A stretch of DNA of 64,000 bases from CAZSPL01 sp964608735 (lineage in GTDB: Bacteria; JAJVIF01; JAPKYR01; CAZSPL01), in the NCBI GenBank assembly GCA_964608735.1, contig CAZSPL010000001.1, positions 1-64,000 of the forward strand. Reading direction: 5' to 3'. Below, piece after piece: positions 1-9,078 of this stretch (its first letter is position 1; every line of letters starts with the position of its first letter). The position numbers and the translations under genes were made by a program. The notes beneath the pieces were generated by a model. It saw only the letters and a list, made by a program, of their open reading frames with translations. It ran no database searches and was not told the origin of the DNA.

Positions 1-829
1 CCCCGATTATAAGCGGCCCGGACAACTCCGAATTGATGATCTTCGAGCCCTTTCCTATCTTGACATTCCCCTTGATCCTGCTCGGACCGTCGACCTCCCC
101 TTCAACCTCCGACTTCAAATCTTCGAGGACGAGCTGGTTGGCGTGAAGCAGATCCTCGAGTTTGCCCATGTCCTTCCACCACCCATCAACGATGGATGGC
201 GTGACCTCGAATCCTTCCTCCACGAGATACTGGATGGCATCGGTGATTTCGAGCTCGTTACGCCACGACGGCTTTATCGCGTTCACCGCGGTGAAGATAT
301 TTCGGTCGAACAGGTAGACCCCCACCAGCGCGAGATTGCTCTTCGGCTCCTTCGGCTTCTCGACGAGCTTCTTGACCGCGCCGTCCTCCCTGAGCTCGGC
401 CACCCCGAACTGCGTCGGGTCTTCAACTTCGGTAAGCAGGATCATCGAGTGGCTCTTCGACGCACAGTAGGCGTCGACGATCCCCTTGATACCGTTCTTG
501 AGAAGGTTATCGCCGAGGTACATGCAGAACCGCGAATCGCCGATGAAATCCTGGCTTATCTTCACGGCGTGGGCGAGCCCAAGCGGCGAGTCCTGCTCGA
601 TGTAGGTGATATTCACTCCCCACCTCGAGCCATCGCCGACATTGGCCTTTATCTCTTCCTTGGTATCCCCCACCACTATGCCGATTTCGGTTATCCCGGC
701 TTCCTTCATGAACTCGATGCCGTAAAAAAGAATGGGTTTATTCGCAACCGGGATAAGTTGCTTCGATGACGTATACGTCAAGGGCCGGAGCCGGGTGCCT
801 TTCCCACCTGACAGGATAAGTCCTTTCAA
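1..829 (-). CDS. rmlA: Glucose-1-phosphate thymidylyltransferase, long form (3' end outside window)
   Basis: Makes dTDP-glucose from dTTP and glucose-1-phosphate, the entry step to dTDP-sugars for surface polysaccharide. The N-terminus reads MKGLILSGGKGTRLRPLT, the nucleotide-binding signature of the family; further in are YIEQDSPLGLAHAV and VDGWWKDMGKLEDLL. From about residue 250 it turns into hexapeptide-like sequence (IKGNVKIGKGSKI), which fits the long form with a left-handed beta-helix tail. The start is TTG at 829 with GGAGG upstream; the nearby ATG meets a stop after three codons. About 276 residues are visible and the C-terminus lies beyond base 1. The exact nucleotide specificity is inferred. 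Confidence 0.8.
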   Translation of the reverse strand, partial: MKGLILSGGKGTRLRPLTYTSSKQLIPVANKPILFYGIEFMKEAGITEIGIVVGDTKEEIKANVGDGSRWGVNITYIEQDSPLGLAHAVKISQDFIGDSRFCMYLGDNLLKNGIKGIVDAYCASKSHSMILLTEVEDPTQFGVAELREDGAVKKLVEKPKEPKSNLALVGVYLFDRNIFTAVNAIKPSWRNELEITDAIQYLVEEGFEVTPSIVDGWWKDMGKLEDLLHANQLVLEDLKSEVEGEVDGPSRIKGNVKIGKGSKIINSELSGPLIIG

Positions 830-1024
830 AACTGCATGTTCCTCCGTGCGCTTTGAAACACATGATTATATCAGAAACAAGCGGGATTGGGTAAAGCGAG
901 CCGCTGGCACGCACCGGAAAAAATAGAAAAAAACCGATTCGATGTAAGAATCAGGCCATAACTTTCGCCTATAAGGTGATATGGGACCCGTAAAAGGGGC
1001 AAAAAATGGGGGATGCATTTTTCA

Positions 1025-1684
1025 TTACGGGAGAAGCTTTCGCTCTTTCAGCGCCGCGATGATATCCTCGAGCACTCCATCCGCCAATGTATGCGTAGTT
1101 TCGATGACCAGCGCGCCCTGGGGAATAACAAGCGGCGAATCGGCCCGCGTGCGGTCCCGCTCATCACGCTTCGTAATCTCCGCTTCGATGGCCGCGAGAT
1201 CCTCCATGCATTCCCAGTCGCGCGCGCGACGCCGGGCGCGTTCGGCAACCGATGCATCGAGGTAAACCTTGAGCGTGGCATCGGGGAAAACGACGCTCCC
1301 CGTATCCCTCCCCTCCGCGACGACATTCCCGCCGCTCGCGATTCGTCTCTGCAGCGCGACGAGAGCCCTGCGAACTTCGCTCAGCGTCGAGATGCGGCTC
1401 GCGAGGTCGCTCACATCCGGCGTACGGATTTGCGCGCTGACATCCTCCCCGTCGAGAAGCACAGTCTGCCCCTCCGGGTCGCCGCGAAATTCGATCTCGC
1501 ATCTCCCGGCTATCGCGGCAATCTCAACGGCGTCCGATTCGGTAAACCCGAGCCGCTTCGCCGCAAGGGCCACCGCCCGGTATGTCGCCCCGGTGTCGAG
1601 GAATGTGAATCCGAGCTTCGCCGCGAGGTTCTTGGCGAGGGTGGATTTACCGCTTCCGGCGGGACCGTCGATGGTGATTATCAA
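1025..1684 (-). CDS. cmk: Cytidylate kinase
   Basis: Phosphorylates CMP and dCMP to the diphosphates in the cytoplasm. The 219-residue length is normal for the family. The P-loop GPAGSGKST lies near residues 7-15, followed by DTGATYRAVALAAKRLG, which corresponds to the CMP-binding region, and later VVAEGRDTGSVVFPDA and RARRRARDWE, the lid and arginine motifs. The start codon is TTG; its last bases form the TGA stop of the upstream epimerase gene (TTGA overlap), so translation is probably coupled. It lies upstream of rmlA with a spacer of about 195 bases in which I see no gene. Confidence 0.93.
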   Translation of the reverse strand: MIITIDGPAGSGKSTLAKNLAAKLGFTFLDTGATYRAVALAAKRLGFTESDAVEIAAIAGRCEIEFRGDPEGQTVLLDGEDVSAQIRTPDVSDLASRISTLSEVRRALVALQRRIASGGNVVAEGRDTGSVVFPDATLKVYLDASVAERARRRARDWECMEDLAAIEAEITKRDERDRTRADSPLVIPQGALVIETTHTLADGVLEDIIAALKERKLLP

Positions 1685-2697
1685 CCGCCGCCCCCTTCGG
1701 CTCCGCGCGCGAGGGCGAGTTCCTTCTTGCGGCGCTCGACATATTCCGCCGGGGGTTTTCCCTTATATTCCGAGGCGTAATACCTCGCGAGTTCCGCGAG
1801 CCAGTCTTCCGCGCGCGACGGGTTGAACCCGATGACGCTTCGCGCGCGGTATATGTCCTGGATGAAATCCTTCTTGTATGCGAACGGGCTGTACCCGTTG
1901 CCGAGGACTTCCCGAAGCTTCGCATGAGGCAGATAAATTATTTCGGCGGTTTTATCGAGAGCGCGCGAGACTATTTCAATGTAGTCGGGTAATGAGAGTA
2001 TTGAATTTGACGCGATGTTGAATATCTTCCCGGCGGCGTTCCGGGAGTCGATGCATTCCACCACCGCGTCGACGAGGTCCGCTACCCAAACATGTTGATG
2101 GCTTCCCTGCCGCTCCAACGGAAGCAGCACCGGGCCACCGTCGATTATCCTCCGGATGTAGCCGAAATCGCGCCCGGTATAATCGTACTTCCCGCTGACG
2201 ACCGGCGGACGAAGCATCACCGCCGGGAATCCCTTCACATCGATTGCGTGTTGAAGTTCGATCTCCGCGGCGCGCTTGTGATAGCCATACTCGACCACCG
2301 ACCCCGTCGCGGGCGGGGAATCTTCGATCCCCGGCGCGACATCATCTTCCCTCAGCGGATTGAACCGGTCCCGGTTGAGAAGATATACCGCCGCCGATGA
2401 AATATGGATGAACCGCGATGTCCGCCCGAAGAAAAATTCCGCCGCGTGGGATGCATGGGCGGCATTGAAGCTTATCACGTCGATGACCACATCGAACGCC
2501 CTGCGGTAGAGCAATGCGTCGAACGCCTTTGTGTCCTCCCGGTCGCATTTAAGCCATTCAACGAGCCCTTCGAAGGGATGCGGCGTGATACCCCGCGTGA
2601 GGATAGTAACCTTGTAGCCGTCGGAAAGCAGCCTTGCGACGATGTGCCGCCCGATGAATTTCCCCCCGCCGATGACAAGTACCGTCTTGTTTACCAT
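1681..2697 (-). CDS. NAD-dependent epimerase/dehydratase (extended SDR family)
   Basis: A 338-residue Rossmann protein probably acting on a nucleotide-sugar or a related substrate. The N-terminus has the dinucleotide fold VLVIGGGKFIGRHIVARLL; HISSAAVY and YGYHKRAAE supply the Ser and YxxxK catalytic elements. The first glycine motif is GGGKFIG rather than the common GxxGxxG, as in the SDR branch that includes CSP41-like proteins. It overlaps the upstream secretion gene by seven bases and cmk by four, so the three genes are probably cotranscribed. The substrate is not determinable here. Proximity to rmlA is suggestive of sugar metabolism but not decisive. Confidence 0.75.
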   Translation of the reverse strand: MVNKTVLVIGGGKFIGRHIVARLLSDGYKVTILTRGITPHPFEGLVEWLKCDREDTKAFDALLYRRAFDVVIDVISFNAAHASHAAEFFFGRTSRFIHISSAAVYLLNRDRFNPLREDDVAPGIEDSPPATGSVVEYGYHKRAAEIELQHAIDVKGFPAVMLRPPVVSGKYDYTGRDFGYIRRIIDGGPVLLPLERQGSHQHVWVADLVDAVVECIDSRNAAGKIFNIASNSILSLPDYIEIVSRALDKTAEIIYLPHAKLREVLGNGYSPFAYKKDFIQDIYRARSVIGFNPSRAEDWLAELARYYASEYKGKPPAEYVERRKKELALARGAEGGGG

Positions 2698-3827
2698 TCT
2701 CCCGCGCTGAGGGCGAAACGGAAATAGCCCGACCAGAATGAGATGATTACTATCGCCGCCGTGATAGCGACCAGGCCGTAGACCACGAAATAGCTTACAA
2801 CCACCAGAACGTTATGCTGATGTTCGATCTCGATCTCATAATAGGCGCTCATCTTCTCCAGGATCGCTCCAACCTCCCCGCCCCGTTCCCCCACGGCGAT
2901 CATCGAGATAACCCTCGCCGGGATCATCCCCGCCCGTTTCATGGCCGTCGCGAGGTCGGCTCCTTCGTTCACCTGCACCTTGACATGCCTGATGCTCCTC
3001 GCGAGCCTCGGGTCCTGCAGCGTCTGCTCGGAAAGGTCCAGCGCTTCGAGCAGCGGCACGCCGCTTCCATACAACAGCCCGAGAATCCTGCAGAACCGCG
3101 CCATGTTGGTCTTGAGCATCAGCCCGCCGATATAAGGCAGGCGCATGAGTATCGACCGGAGTATGGGATATCCCAGCGGCGTGCAGAAAAAAATTACCGC
3201 ACCGATGATGATTACCCATGTAGTGATAAGGAATGTCGCGACCCCCTCGGGGAAGAATGATACGAACCGCGTCATGAAAAAACTGGCGATAAGGAAAATA
3301 ACGAGCAGCGCCACGGGATATGCCAGCTTGCTCGCCATCTGTATGCGTAAAGCCGATTCCTTTTCATACAGGGACGCAAGGTTGTCGGCCACTTTGTCGA
3401 GGTTGCCCGATTGAATGCCCGTATTGAACAGCGCGATGAACAGCGGTGGAAAAATGACGGGATATTTCCGAAGCGCTTCTTCGAGCGATGCCCCGCCGCG
3501 GATGTCCGACGCGAGCTTCGCGGATACTTCCCGCAGGTTCCTGATATCCTCTTCCTCGCCGAGGAATTCGAATATCTCATCGATACCCACGCCCGCGTTG
3601 TACAACTGGGAAAATTTCCGCGTATATGCCGCGAGCGACTTGATGCGTACGCGCGAGACGTTCCATTTTCCCGCGCTGATGCTGCGCCCGTATGGCCCGA
3701 GCATCAATGTCGGCTGCAGGCCTTTGCGCTTCACCAACGAAACGGCAATGTCCCGCGTATCGGCTTCGATATAGCCCGCCTGGCGCCGGCCGAAGTTGTC
3801 ATATGCCACGTATCGGAATTTCGGCAT
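2691..3827 (-). CDS. Type II secretion / type IV pilus inner-membrane F-family protein
   Basis: A polytopic inner-membrane platform protein of the GspF/PilC family. The 378 residues begin MPKFRYVAYDNFGRRQAGYI, the typical family opening. Two cytoplasmic T2SF domains follow (about residues 40-165 and 235-360), separated by hydrophobic segments such as VALLVIFLIASFF and a final C-terminal membrane helix. The start at 3827 is preceded by AGGGAGA; in-frame codons further upstream add a stretch unlike the family. No GspE, GspD or pilin gene is near, so it may be a lone pseudopilus platform or serve a machine encoded elsewhere. Confidence 0.88.
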   Translation of the reverse strand: MPKFRYVAYDNFGRRQAGYIEADTRDIAVSLVKRKGLQPTLMLGPYGRSISAGKWNVSRVRIKSLAAYTRKFSQLYNAGVGIDEIFEFLGEEEDIRNLREVSAKLASDIRGGASLEEALRKYPVIFPPLFIALFNTGIQSGNLDKVADNLASLYEKESALRIQMASKLAYPVALLVIFLIASFFMTRFVSFFPEGVATFLITTWVIIIGAVIFFCTPLGYPILRSILMRLPYIGGLMLKTNMARFCRILGLLYGSGVPLLEALDLSEQTLQDPRLARSIRHVKVQVNEGADLATAMKRAGMIPARVISMIAVGERGGEVGAILEKMSAYYEIEIEHQHNVLVVVSYFVVYGLVAITAAIVIISFWSGYFRFALSAGEW

Positions 3828-3922
3828 AGCATCTCCCTGATATTGATTATATATTACGCCGGGCCTGAAACAAAGGCGACGAGCGTGATAGAATATCGCA
3901 AAATGCATGGAAGAGGACGCCA

Positions 3923-4495
3923 ATGAAGCACAGGATCGTCGGAGACCGCGGACAGGTCATAGCATTCGAGCTCGAACCCCAGGATGAGTTGCTCGTGTTT
4001 AACGGGATGATGATATTCGCCCGGGGTAACGCCGACCTCATGGAAGGCGCGCGCAATTTCCCCGAGACCGGGCTCCCCGCCGCCGGGCTGCTCGTAAGTC
4101 CCGAAGGACCGGGCATCGCCGGCATTAAGCCCGTGAGGGAAGGGCACCTCAAGCGCTTCGACATCGGCCCCCCCGCGGCATCGATCGTCGATGTCCGCTC
4201 CATTTTCGCCCTCACTAAGGGAATACATGTCAGGCCATACCAGCCCGATGCCGATATCGCCCCCAAGTTCGGCGAGCGCAAGTATGTCGTTCTCGCGGGA
4301 GCCGGCGCGGCATTCCTGAGGACGAAGGAAAATTTCCTCGAATTCGCTCTCGGCGAGGAGGAAAGCATGAAGGCCTATATCGAGCACGTGGTCTCTTTCT
4401 CCGATAACCTCCGGATCAAGCCCGAAGCCGCTTCGAAAGGAAGGGGATGGTTCATCTTCGACGGCCCGGGCAAACTCATCCTTTCGACGGGGTAA
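3923..4495 (+). CDS. AIM24-family protein
   Basis: A 190-residue cytoplasmic protein resembling the AIM24/TIGR00266 beta-sandwich family. It opens with IAFELEPQDELLVFNGMMIF, the family's pattern of an early hydrophobic strand and a ligand-like loop, and near residues 125-165 has VLAGAGAAFLRTKENFLEFAL and a VVSFSDNLRIKPE strand matching the region where relatives carry a conserved acidic-hydrophobic strand. No signal peptide or membrane segment is seen. Bacterial function is unknown. It is divergent from the secretion-like gene, with start codons about 95 bases apart, and is probably monocistronic. Confidence 0.6.
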   Translation: MKHRIVGDRGQVIAFELEPQDELLVFNGMMIFARGNADLMEGARNFPETGLPAAGLLVSPEGPGIAGIKPVREGHLKRFDIGPPAASIVDVRSIFALTKGIHVRPYQPDADIAPKFGERKYVVLAGAGAAFLRTKENFLEFALGEEESMKAYIEHVVSFSDNLRIKPEAASKGRGWFIFDGPGKLILSTG

Positions 4496-4697
4496 CCCTT
4501 TCAACAGCCCGCCGTGACCATTCAAGAACAGAACTCAATAATTATATCGGGACGCCGATGCGGCTTTGGTATGTCCGCCCGGTTCGCTTATGTTGCGAAA
4601 ATATGACTTTTTACATACACGACCGGTACCGATAAGCGGGGATATGTTATATATTTGATATAGTCTTCTTCCAAGGGAATAAAACGGCGGTGATGAA

Positions 4698-6293
4698 ATG
4701 ATTACCGGCAAAAGGACGATTCGGATATCTGCGCTGATATGCGCGGTGTTTCTCGCGATGATAATCTTCATGAGCTTCCCTTCGCGCTCCGATGCGGGCC
4801 CCGATACCCTTGTGCGTCGCACGCGAAACGAAGCAAAGCAGAAGAAGGACAAGGAAGAGGAAAAGAAGGAAGAGGAAAAAAAGAACGATAAAGGCGATGA
4901 CGACAACAAGGGTTCTTCTCAGAACCAGCCTGCGAACAGCGAAGGCTCGCACCATTACCATTCTTACAGGGACACGAGCTACGATACACACTTCTCATAC
5001 TGGTCACCGTACTACCAGAGGGTTGTCGACATCTACTTCAACGAAGCCTATGCCCAGCTGAATGAGGGCTTCTTCTATGACGCGGAGGAAGGGGTTGAAT
5101 ATCTCGCCGGAGAATGGTTCGACCTCGTCCTGCAATTCGAAACCTATGCCGTCGTGCCCGGTGAGGATATTAAAATAGTCTACAGTGTGAAGGATTACGA
5201 TGGCGATGAAGTTTATTGGAACAAGGAATTCCGCCCGATCAACGTCGGCTCCAACGAGAAAACAATCTTCCGCGCCTTCCCGAGCAGCCTGCTTGCGGAA
5301 AACAGCAGGCTCTATATCGACATCATCCTGACAATCGAAGGCAACAACGCATACGGCGGCTTCTGGCTCGAGACGCTTCCCACCGGGAACGAGGGCCCGC
5401 TGCGAGTCGGCGATGTCGTCGTCGCGGCACCCGTATCAGGCGGCGAAAGCAACCCCCTGTACAATCTGAATGAAGGGAACCAGTACAAGCTCTATGCCGA
5501 GTATGATATCGACTACTACCTCGGCGACTACGCCGATGTACAGTGGCGGATTTATGATTCGGATGGCGTGACCATCACCGAAGGCAATGACTACATCGAG
5601 GCGAGAGCCGGATACGGATATTACGCCACGCTGTTCGCCATCCCCGATGTCCAGTTCTCTGGAACGCGTGACTGTTATCTCGACGTGCGCATCGAATCCC
5701 CCCCGTATCTCGGAAGAAGCATCACGGAAATCAAGGTCACCGGCAACGGCACCGCACAAGCACCACCGGATAGCGGCAACACCGGCGGCATGGATTCGCT
5801 TGTTCTCGAACCCCTCAATGAACCGCCGCCCCCGCCTCTACCAGGCGCGAATTCCGATGAGAACTACTTCGATTTCGAGGCTACTTCGATCTTCCTCCCC
5901 TACGAGTGGGATGCGTCGGAAACCTCGGACGGCGTTGCATTCACCACCGCCAACGACATCGACGGCAGGTTCACAAGATACGACCTCGAAAAAGCATCGG
6001 GCGGCGTCCCGGATTTGAATAACATCGCCGACAATTTCGAGAAGGATATCGCCGGGGTCAAGCTCACCAGACAGAATCACCTCGCAAACGGCTCCGATGT
6101 TGTTTCAACATCGTTCCTCGAAATGTCCGGCGGAAGCGCGCAATCCATCTCGCTTTACGCCTGCTATATCGCGAACATCCAGGATGACTCGTTCGACCTG
6201 TGGGTTATCGAAATGACCGCCGGCGCGTCCGATATCCAGGAAATCTACGACGACCTCGACGAAATTCTGGATGGGCTCTTTATTAAAACTTAG
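4698..6293 (+). CDS. Secreted protein of unknown function with charged linker
   Basis: I do not recognise this 531-residue protein. Residues 1-33 form a signal peptide (basic start, a hydrophobic core around ALICAVFLAMIIFMSF, small residues before AGPD). Residues 40-75 are an almost uninterrupted Lys/Glu/Asp tract (KKDKEEEKKEEEKK). A His/Tyr-rich stretch follows, then beta-rich sequence in two parts (about 110-235 and 245-350), a Pro-rich hinge PPPPPLPG, and a C-terminal alpha/beta domain ending DDLDEILDGLFIKT. It looks like a multi-domain periplasmic or cell-surface protein. It stands alone, with the AIM24-like gene upstream and the flagellar operon about 300 bases downstream. Confidence 0.7.
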   Translation: MITGKRTIRISALICAVFLAMIIFMSFPSRSDAGPDTLVRRTRNEAKQKKDKEEEKKEEEKKNDKGDDDNKGSSQNQPANSEGSHHYHSYRDTSYDTHFSYWSPYYQRVVDIYFNEAYAQLNEGFFYDAEEGVEYLAGEWFDLVLQFETYAVVPGEDIKIVYSVKDYDGDEVYWNKEFRPINVGSNEKTIFRAFPSSLLAENSRLYIDIILTIEGNNAYGGFWLETLPTGNEGPLRVGDVVVAAPVSGGESNPLYNLNEGNQYKLYAEYDIDYYLGDYADVQWRIYDSDGVTITEGNDYIEARAGYGYYATLFAIPDVQFSGTRDCYLDVRIESPPYLGRSITEIKVTGNGTAQAPPDSGNTGGMDSLVLEPLNEPPPPPLPGANSDENYFDFEATSIFLPYEWDASETSDGVAFTTANDIDGRFTRYDLEKASGGVPDLNNIADNFEKDIAGVKLTRQNHLANGSDVVSTSFLEMSGGSAQSISLYACYIANIQDDSFDLWVIEMTAGASDIQEIYDDLDEILDGLFIKT

Positions 6294-6321
6294 GCTCATA
6301 ACGTCAATCCAGCATTACAAT

Positions 6322-6376
6322 CCGGCATTAACCCGGCACCAAACCGACATTAAACCGGCACCAAACCGGCAATAAA
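6322..6376. repeat. Five tandem 11-bp units
   Basis: Five consecutive units of the form CCGGCANNAAA (variants CCGGCATTAAC, CCGGCACCAAA, CCGACATTAAA, CCGGCACCAAA, CCGGCAATAAA). A degenerate sixth unit may precede them at about 6309. The period of 11 is close to one helical turn, so the array could bind a protein in phase or be a simple slippage repeat. Confidence 0.85.
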
Positions 6377-6463
6377 CAAGCTTAAAAATGAGACGCCATC
6401 GCTCCCTCTCATCTCCCCCCTGCGAATTAAGCTACTTAGACTGGGCATAGCTTTTTCTTATCT

Positions 6464-6489
6464 CCCCCCCACGCCTTAGCGTGGGGGGG
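6464..6489. repeat. Perfect 11-bp GC-rich inverted repeat
   Basis: The left arm is seven C plus ACGC and the right arm is GCGT plus seven G, with a CTTA loop. It is flanked by T-rich sequence on the left and AAAAGGGGG on the right. It could be a weak terminator for the upstream secreted-protein gene or a REP-like element; no clear T-tract follows on the plus strand. Confidence 0.75.
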
Positions 6490-6596
6490 ATTAAAAGGGG
6501 GCCTGCCCTCATATAATTAATGTATAGCAAATCCCTAAAATCCTAAATAACAGCCCGCTTCAGCCGAAAAATGCATGGGGGGGATTTTTATATTAT

Positions 6597-7385
6597 ATGT
6601 TACGCGGAATCTACATAGCCGCCGGAGGGCTTTCCGGACGCGAGCAGGCTATCGACGTCATAGCCAACAACCTCGCGAACATCGACACCATCGGCTACAA
6701 AGCCGACAAGCTCTCGTCGACTTCTTTCGGACGCATGTTCCTCAGCCGCATTACCGATTCCTCATCCGATCTACCACGCGACATTTCCCGCCCACCCGTC
6801 ATAGGCCCGGCCCAGTTGGCGGGAGGCCTTACCGAATCCCGCTACGTCGACTTCTCCCCCGGGAGCGTCACATTCAGCGAGAATCCCCTCGACCTCGCCC
6901 TTGAAGGACCGGGCTTTTTCAAAGTCGAGGATGCGAATGGCCAAATCTTCTACACCCGCGACGGAGCGTTCACCATCAGCGCCGACAGGTTCATCATGAA
7001 CCAGGGCGGTCTTCGCGTGCTCGACGCCGCGGAGCGGCCGATCCAGGTCGCCAGCCCCGGCGAGATTGTCATCGAGGCCAACGGTGATCTCTCGATCGAC
7101 GGACTTCCGGCGGGACGCATCGCCGTTGTGGAATTCTCGGATCTGAATGCAGTTCAGAAGGAAGGACAGAACCTCTTCTCCGCGGGCGCGGGAACCGTCG
7201 AATCGGCCGCTTCGGCGACGCAGGTTATCCAGGGCGCGGTCGAACGAAGCAACGTCAACTCGGTCAGCGCCCTGACCCAGCTATTGGCGCGCTACAGGGA
7301 ATTCGAAGCGGCGGCGCGAAGTCTCGAAATGATAGACCGTACTCTCGAGCGTACGGTTAACGATGTCGGAAGCGTGACCTTGTAA
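6597..7385 (+). CDS. flgF: Flagellar basal-body rod protein FlgF
   Basis: A proximal rod subunit of the flagellum, exported through the flagellar type III apparatus. The 262 residues begin MLRGIYIAAGGLSGREQAID, followed by VIANNLANIDTIGYKADKLS, the conserved N-terminal motif of rod/hook proteins, and end with the coiled C-terminal segment (LLARYREFEAAARSLEMIDR). A central domain has LALEGPGFFKVEDANGQIFY. It is assigned FlgF because it precedes an FlgG gene with the full rod-hook signature. It is first in a plus-strand operon flgF-flgG-flgA-flgH-flgI. No hook, motor or export genes lie in the window. Confidence 0.87.
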   Translation: MLRGIYIAAGGLSGREQAIDVIANNLANIDTIGYKADKLSSTSFGRMFLSRITDSSSDLPRDISRPPVIGPAQLAGGLTESRYVDFSPGSVTFSENPLDLALEGPGFFKVEDANGQIFYTRDGAFTISADRFIMNQGGLRVLDAAERPIQVASPGEIVIEANGDLSIDGLPAGRIAVVEFSDLNAVQKEGQNLFSAGAGTVESAASATQVIQGAVERSNVNSVSALTQLLARYREFEAAARSLEMIDRTLERTVNDVGSVTL

Positions 7386-7536
7386 ATACGCCGGCGGCGG
7401 TGAAACGTACGCCGGGATTGAATGGATTGAATAAATAGATACGTAGATAAGCAGTTACGCGGGACACGGGCCGGACCCCACTGTGGAAGCCCGGCGGCAG
7501 GATCGACTGAATGCCGCACCCGCGGTGGAGGTTAGG

Positions 7537-8325
7537 ATGCTACGGGCTTTATTCACGGCTTCTACGGGCCTCCAGGCCCAGCAATTGAACACCGACGTCA
7601 TCGCGAACAACATCGCCAACGTCAACACCCCCGGCTTCAAGCGAGATCGACTGAATTTCCAGGACTTGCTCTACCAGACTTTCCGTGAAGCGGGCGTCAG
7701 CACTCTCGCCGGTTCCCAGGTACCGACGGCGTTGCGTGTCGGACTCGGCGCGCGCCCCATCGCCACGCAGAAGCTCTTCAGCGAAGGGGTCATCGACGCC
7801 ACCGGCAACACGCTTGATTTCGCCGTGATGGGTGACGGTTTCTTCACCGTCCTCCTCGAAGACGGCACGCAGGCGTATACACGCGACGGCACGTTCAAAC
7901 TCAACAGCGACGGCACGGTCGTCACCGCCGACGGCTTGAACCTCGACCCGTCGATCTCGGTGCCGCCCGAAGCGCTGTCCATCGAGGTGGCTCAGGACGG
8001 CAACGTCTCGGTGCAGCTTCCCGGGGAGACCGAACTCACCGAAGTCGGGCAGTTTCAGCTCGCGCGGTTCCAGAATCCCTCCGGCCTGAAGGCGATCGGA
8101 CGAAACCTCTACATCCCGACCGCGGCTTCCGGCGATGCTTTGCTCGGTACACCCAGCGAGGACGGCTTCGGTATCGTGCTGCAGCGATACCTCGAATTAT
8201 CCAATGTAAGTATCGTCGAGGAACTCGTGCAGCTCATCATCGCGCAGAGGGCGTTCGAGACAAACTCCCGCGCGGTCGATGTCGCAGACCAGTTGCTGAA
8301 TATTTCCAACAACCTCGGGCGGTAA
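7537..8325 (+). CDS. flgG: Flagellar basal-body rod protein FlgG
   Basis: The distal rod subunit joining the proximal rod to the hook. The 262 residues open with MLRALFTASTGLQAQQLNTD, then VIANNIANVNTPGFKRDRLN, the hallmark of FlgG; the middle holds LDFAVMGDGFFTVLLEDG and the C-terminus VEELVQLIIAQRAFETNSRA, both strongly conserved in the family. The start at 7537 has GGAGGT just upstream; in-frame codons back to 7483 would add a non-homologous extension. It follows flgF after about 150 bases and precedes flgA. Confidence 0.95.
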   Translation: MLRALFTASTGLQAQQLNTDVIANNIANVNTPGFKRDRLNFQDLLYQTFREAGVSTLAGSQVPTALRVGLGARPIATQKLFSEGVIDATGNTLDFAVMGDGFFTVLLEDGTQAYTRDGTFKLNSDGTVVTADGLNLDPSISVPPEALSIEVAQDGNVSVQLPGETELTEVGQFQLARFQNPSGLKAIGRNLYIPTAASGDALLGTPSEDGFGIVLQRYLELSNVSIVEELVQLIIAQRAFETNSRAVDVADQLLNISNNLGR

Positions 8326-8340
8326 GGCTGGTGATTAAAC

Positions 8341-9066
8341 TTGCGAAGTAAATTACTCATCATAATGATTCTCCTCACGATAGCGGCCATCCCCGCCCTG
8401 CCCGCGCAGGGCGATGATTACCAGGTCGTCTCCGGCGAACTGATACTCGAAGTCGCCCGCTCGTACATCCTCTCGAATTCACCATGGGATGACTACGATG
8501 TCGATGTCGGCTTCAAGCGAGAGATGGCCGATGTCCCCGCGTATCTCGCCGGGAAAATCACGCTCAAGGCCGAGCATGACGGCTCACCCGGGCTCGCCGA
8601 CGTCAACCTCGTGAGGGTCAGGATCGAGATCAACGGCATCCAGTACGCCCGTATAAATGTCGGCCCGTATATTTCAATCAACCTGCCGGTTGTCGTCGCG
8701 GATACCGATATCGAAAGAGGCCAACTGCTCGCGGGCGCCGATGTCAGGCTGAGTGAAATCGACCTGACGGAGAAACACATCAACGACCCCATGGTCGATA
8801 TCAACGACGCTATCGGCTATGAAGCGAAGCAGAGCATCCGTAAAGGAGACCCAGTACTCCAGAGACAACTCGACCTTCCCCTACTCGTCGAGAGAGGCAA
8901 GGATGTCACCGCGATCATCAGCTCGGCGGGAATGCAGGTAACCCTTACCGGCCAGGCCCTCGACAACGGCCGCATGGGCGATTCCGTGCGCGTGAAGAAC
9001 AGGGACACCGGGAAGATCTTCACCGGCGAAGTAATCGGGCAGCGGATGGTTAAAGTAAGGATATAG
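8341..9066 (+). CDS. flgA: Flagellar P-ring assembly chaperone FlgA
   Basis: A periplasmic chaperone required to assemble FlgI into the P ring. The 241 residues start with a signal peptide (KLLIIMILLTIAAIPALPAQ). A SAF-type domain follows near residues 115-180 (VVADTDIERGQLLAGADVRL, then IGYEAKQSIRKGDPV), and the C-terminus VRVKNRDTGKIFTGEVIG is the typical FlgA ending. The start is taken as TTG at 8341; an ATG eight codons later is possible but would shorten the signal peptide. It lies between flgG and flgH, the usual place. Confidence 0.9.
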   Translation: MRSKLLIIMILLTIAAIPALPAQGDDYQVVSGELILEVARSYILSNSPWDDYDVDVGFKREMADVPAYLAGKITLKAEHDGSPGLADVNLVRVRIEINGIQYARINVGPYISINLPVVVADTDIERGQLLAGADVRLSEIDLTEKHINDPMVDINDAIGYEAKQSIRKGDPVLQRQLDLPLLVERGKDVTAIISSAGMQVTLTGQALDNGRMGDSVRVKNRDTGKIFTGEVIGQRMVKVRI

Positions 9067-9078
9067 CGAGGTGGCCTG

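Larger units (their letters stand above)
6294..6596. other. Intergenic region with repeats before the flagellar operon
   Basis: About 300 bases without a gene. It contains five 11-bp tandem units (6322-6376) and a perfect GC-rich hairpin (6464-6489). I searched it for a sigma-54 promoter ahead of flgF and saw no convincing -24/-12 pair. Confidence 0.7.

Noticed and set aside
6300..6596. Sigma-54 promoter ahead of flgF
   Set aside because: The best match has TGGGCA but lacks the GC at -12, so it is not convincing.
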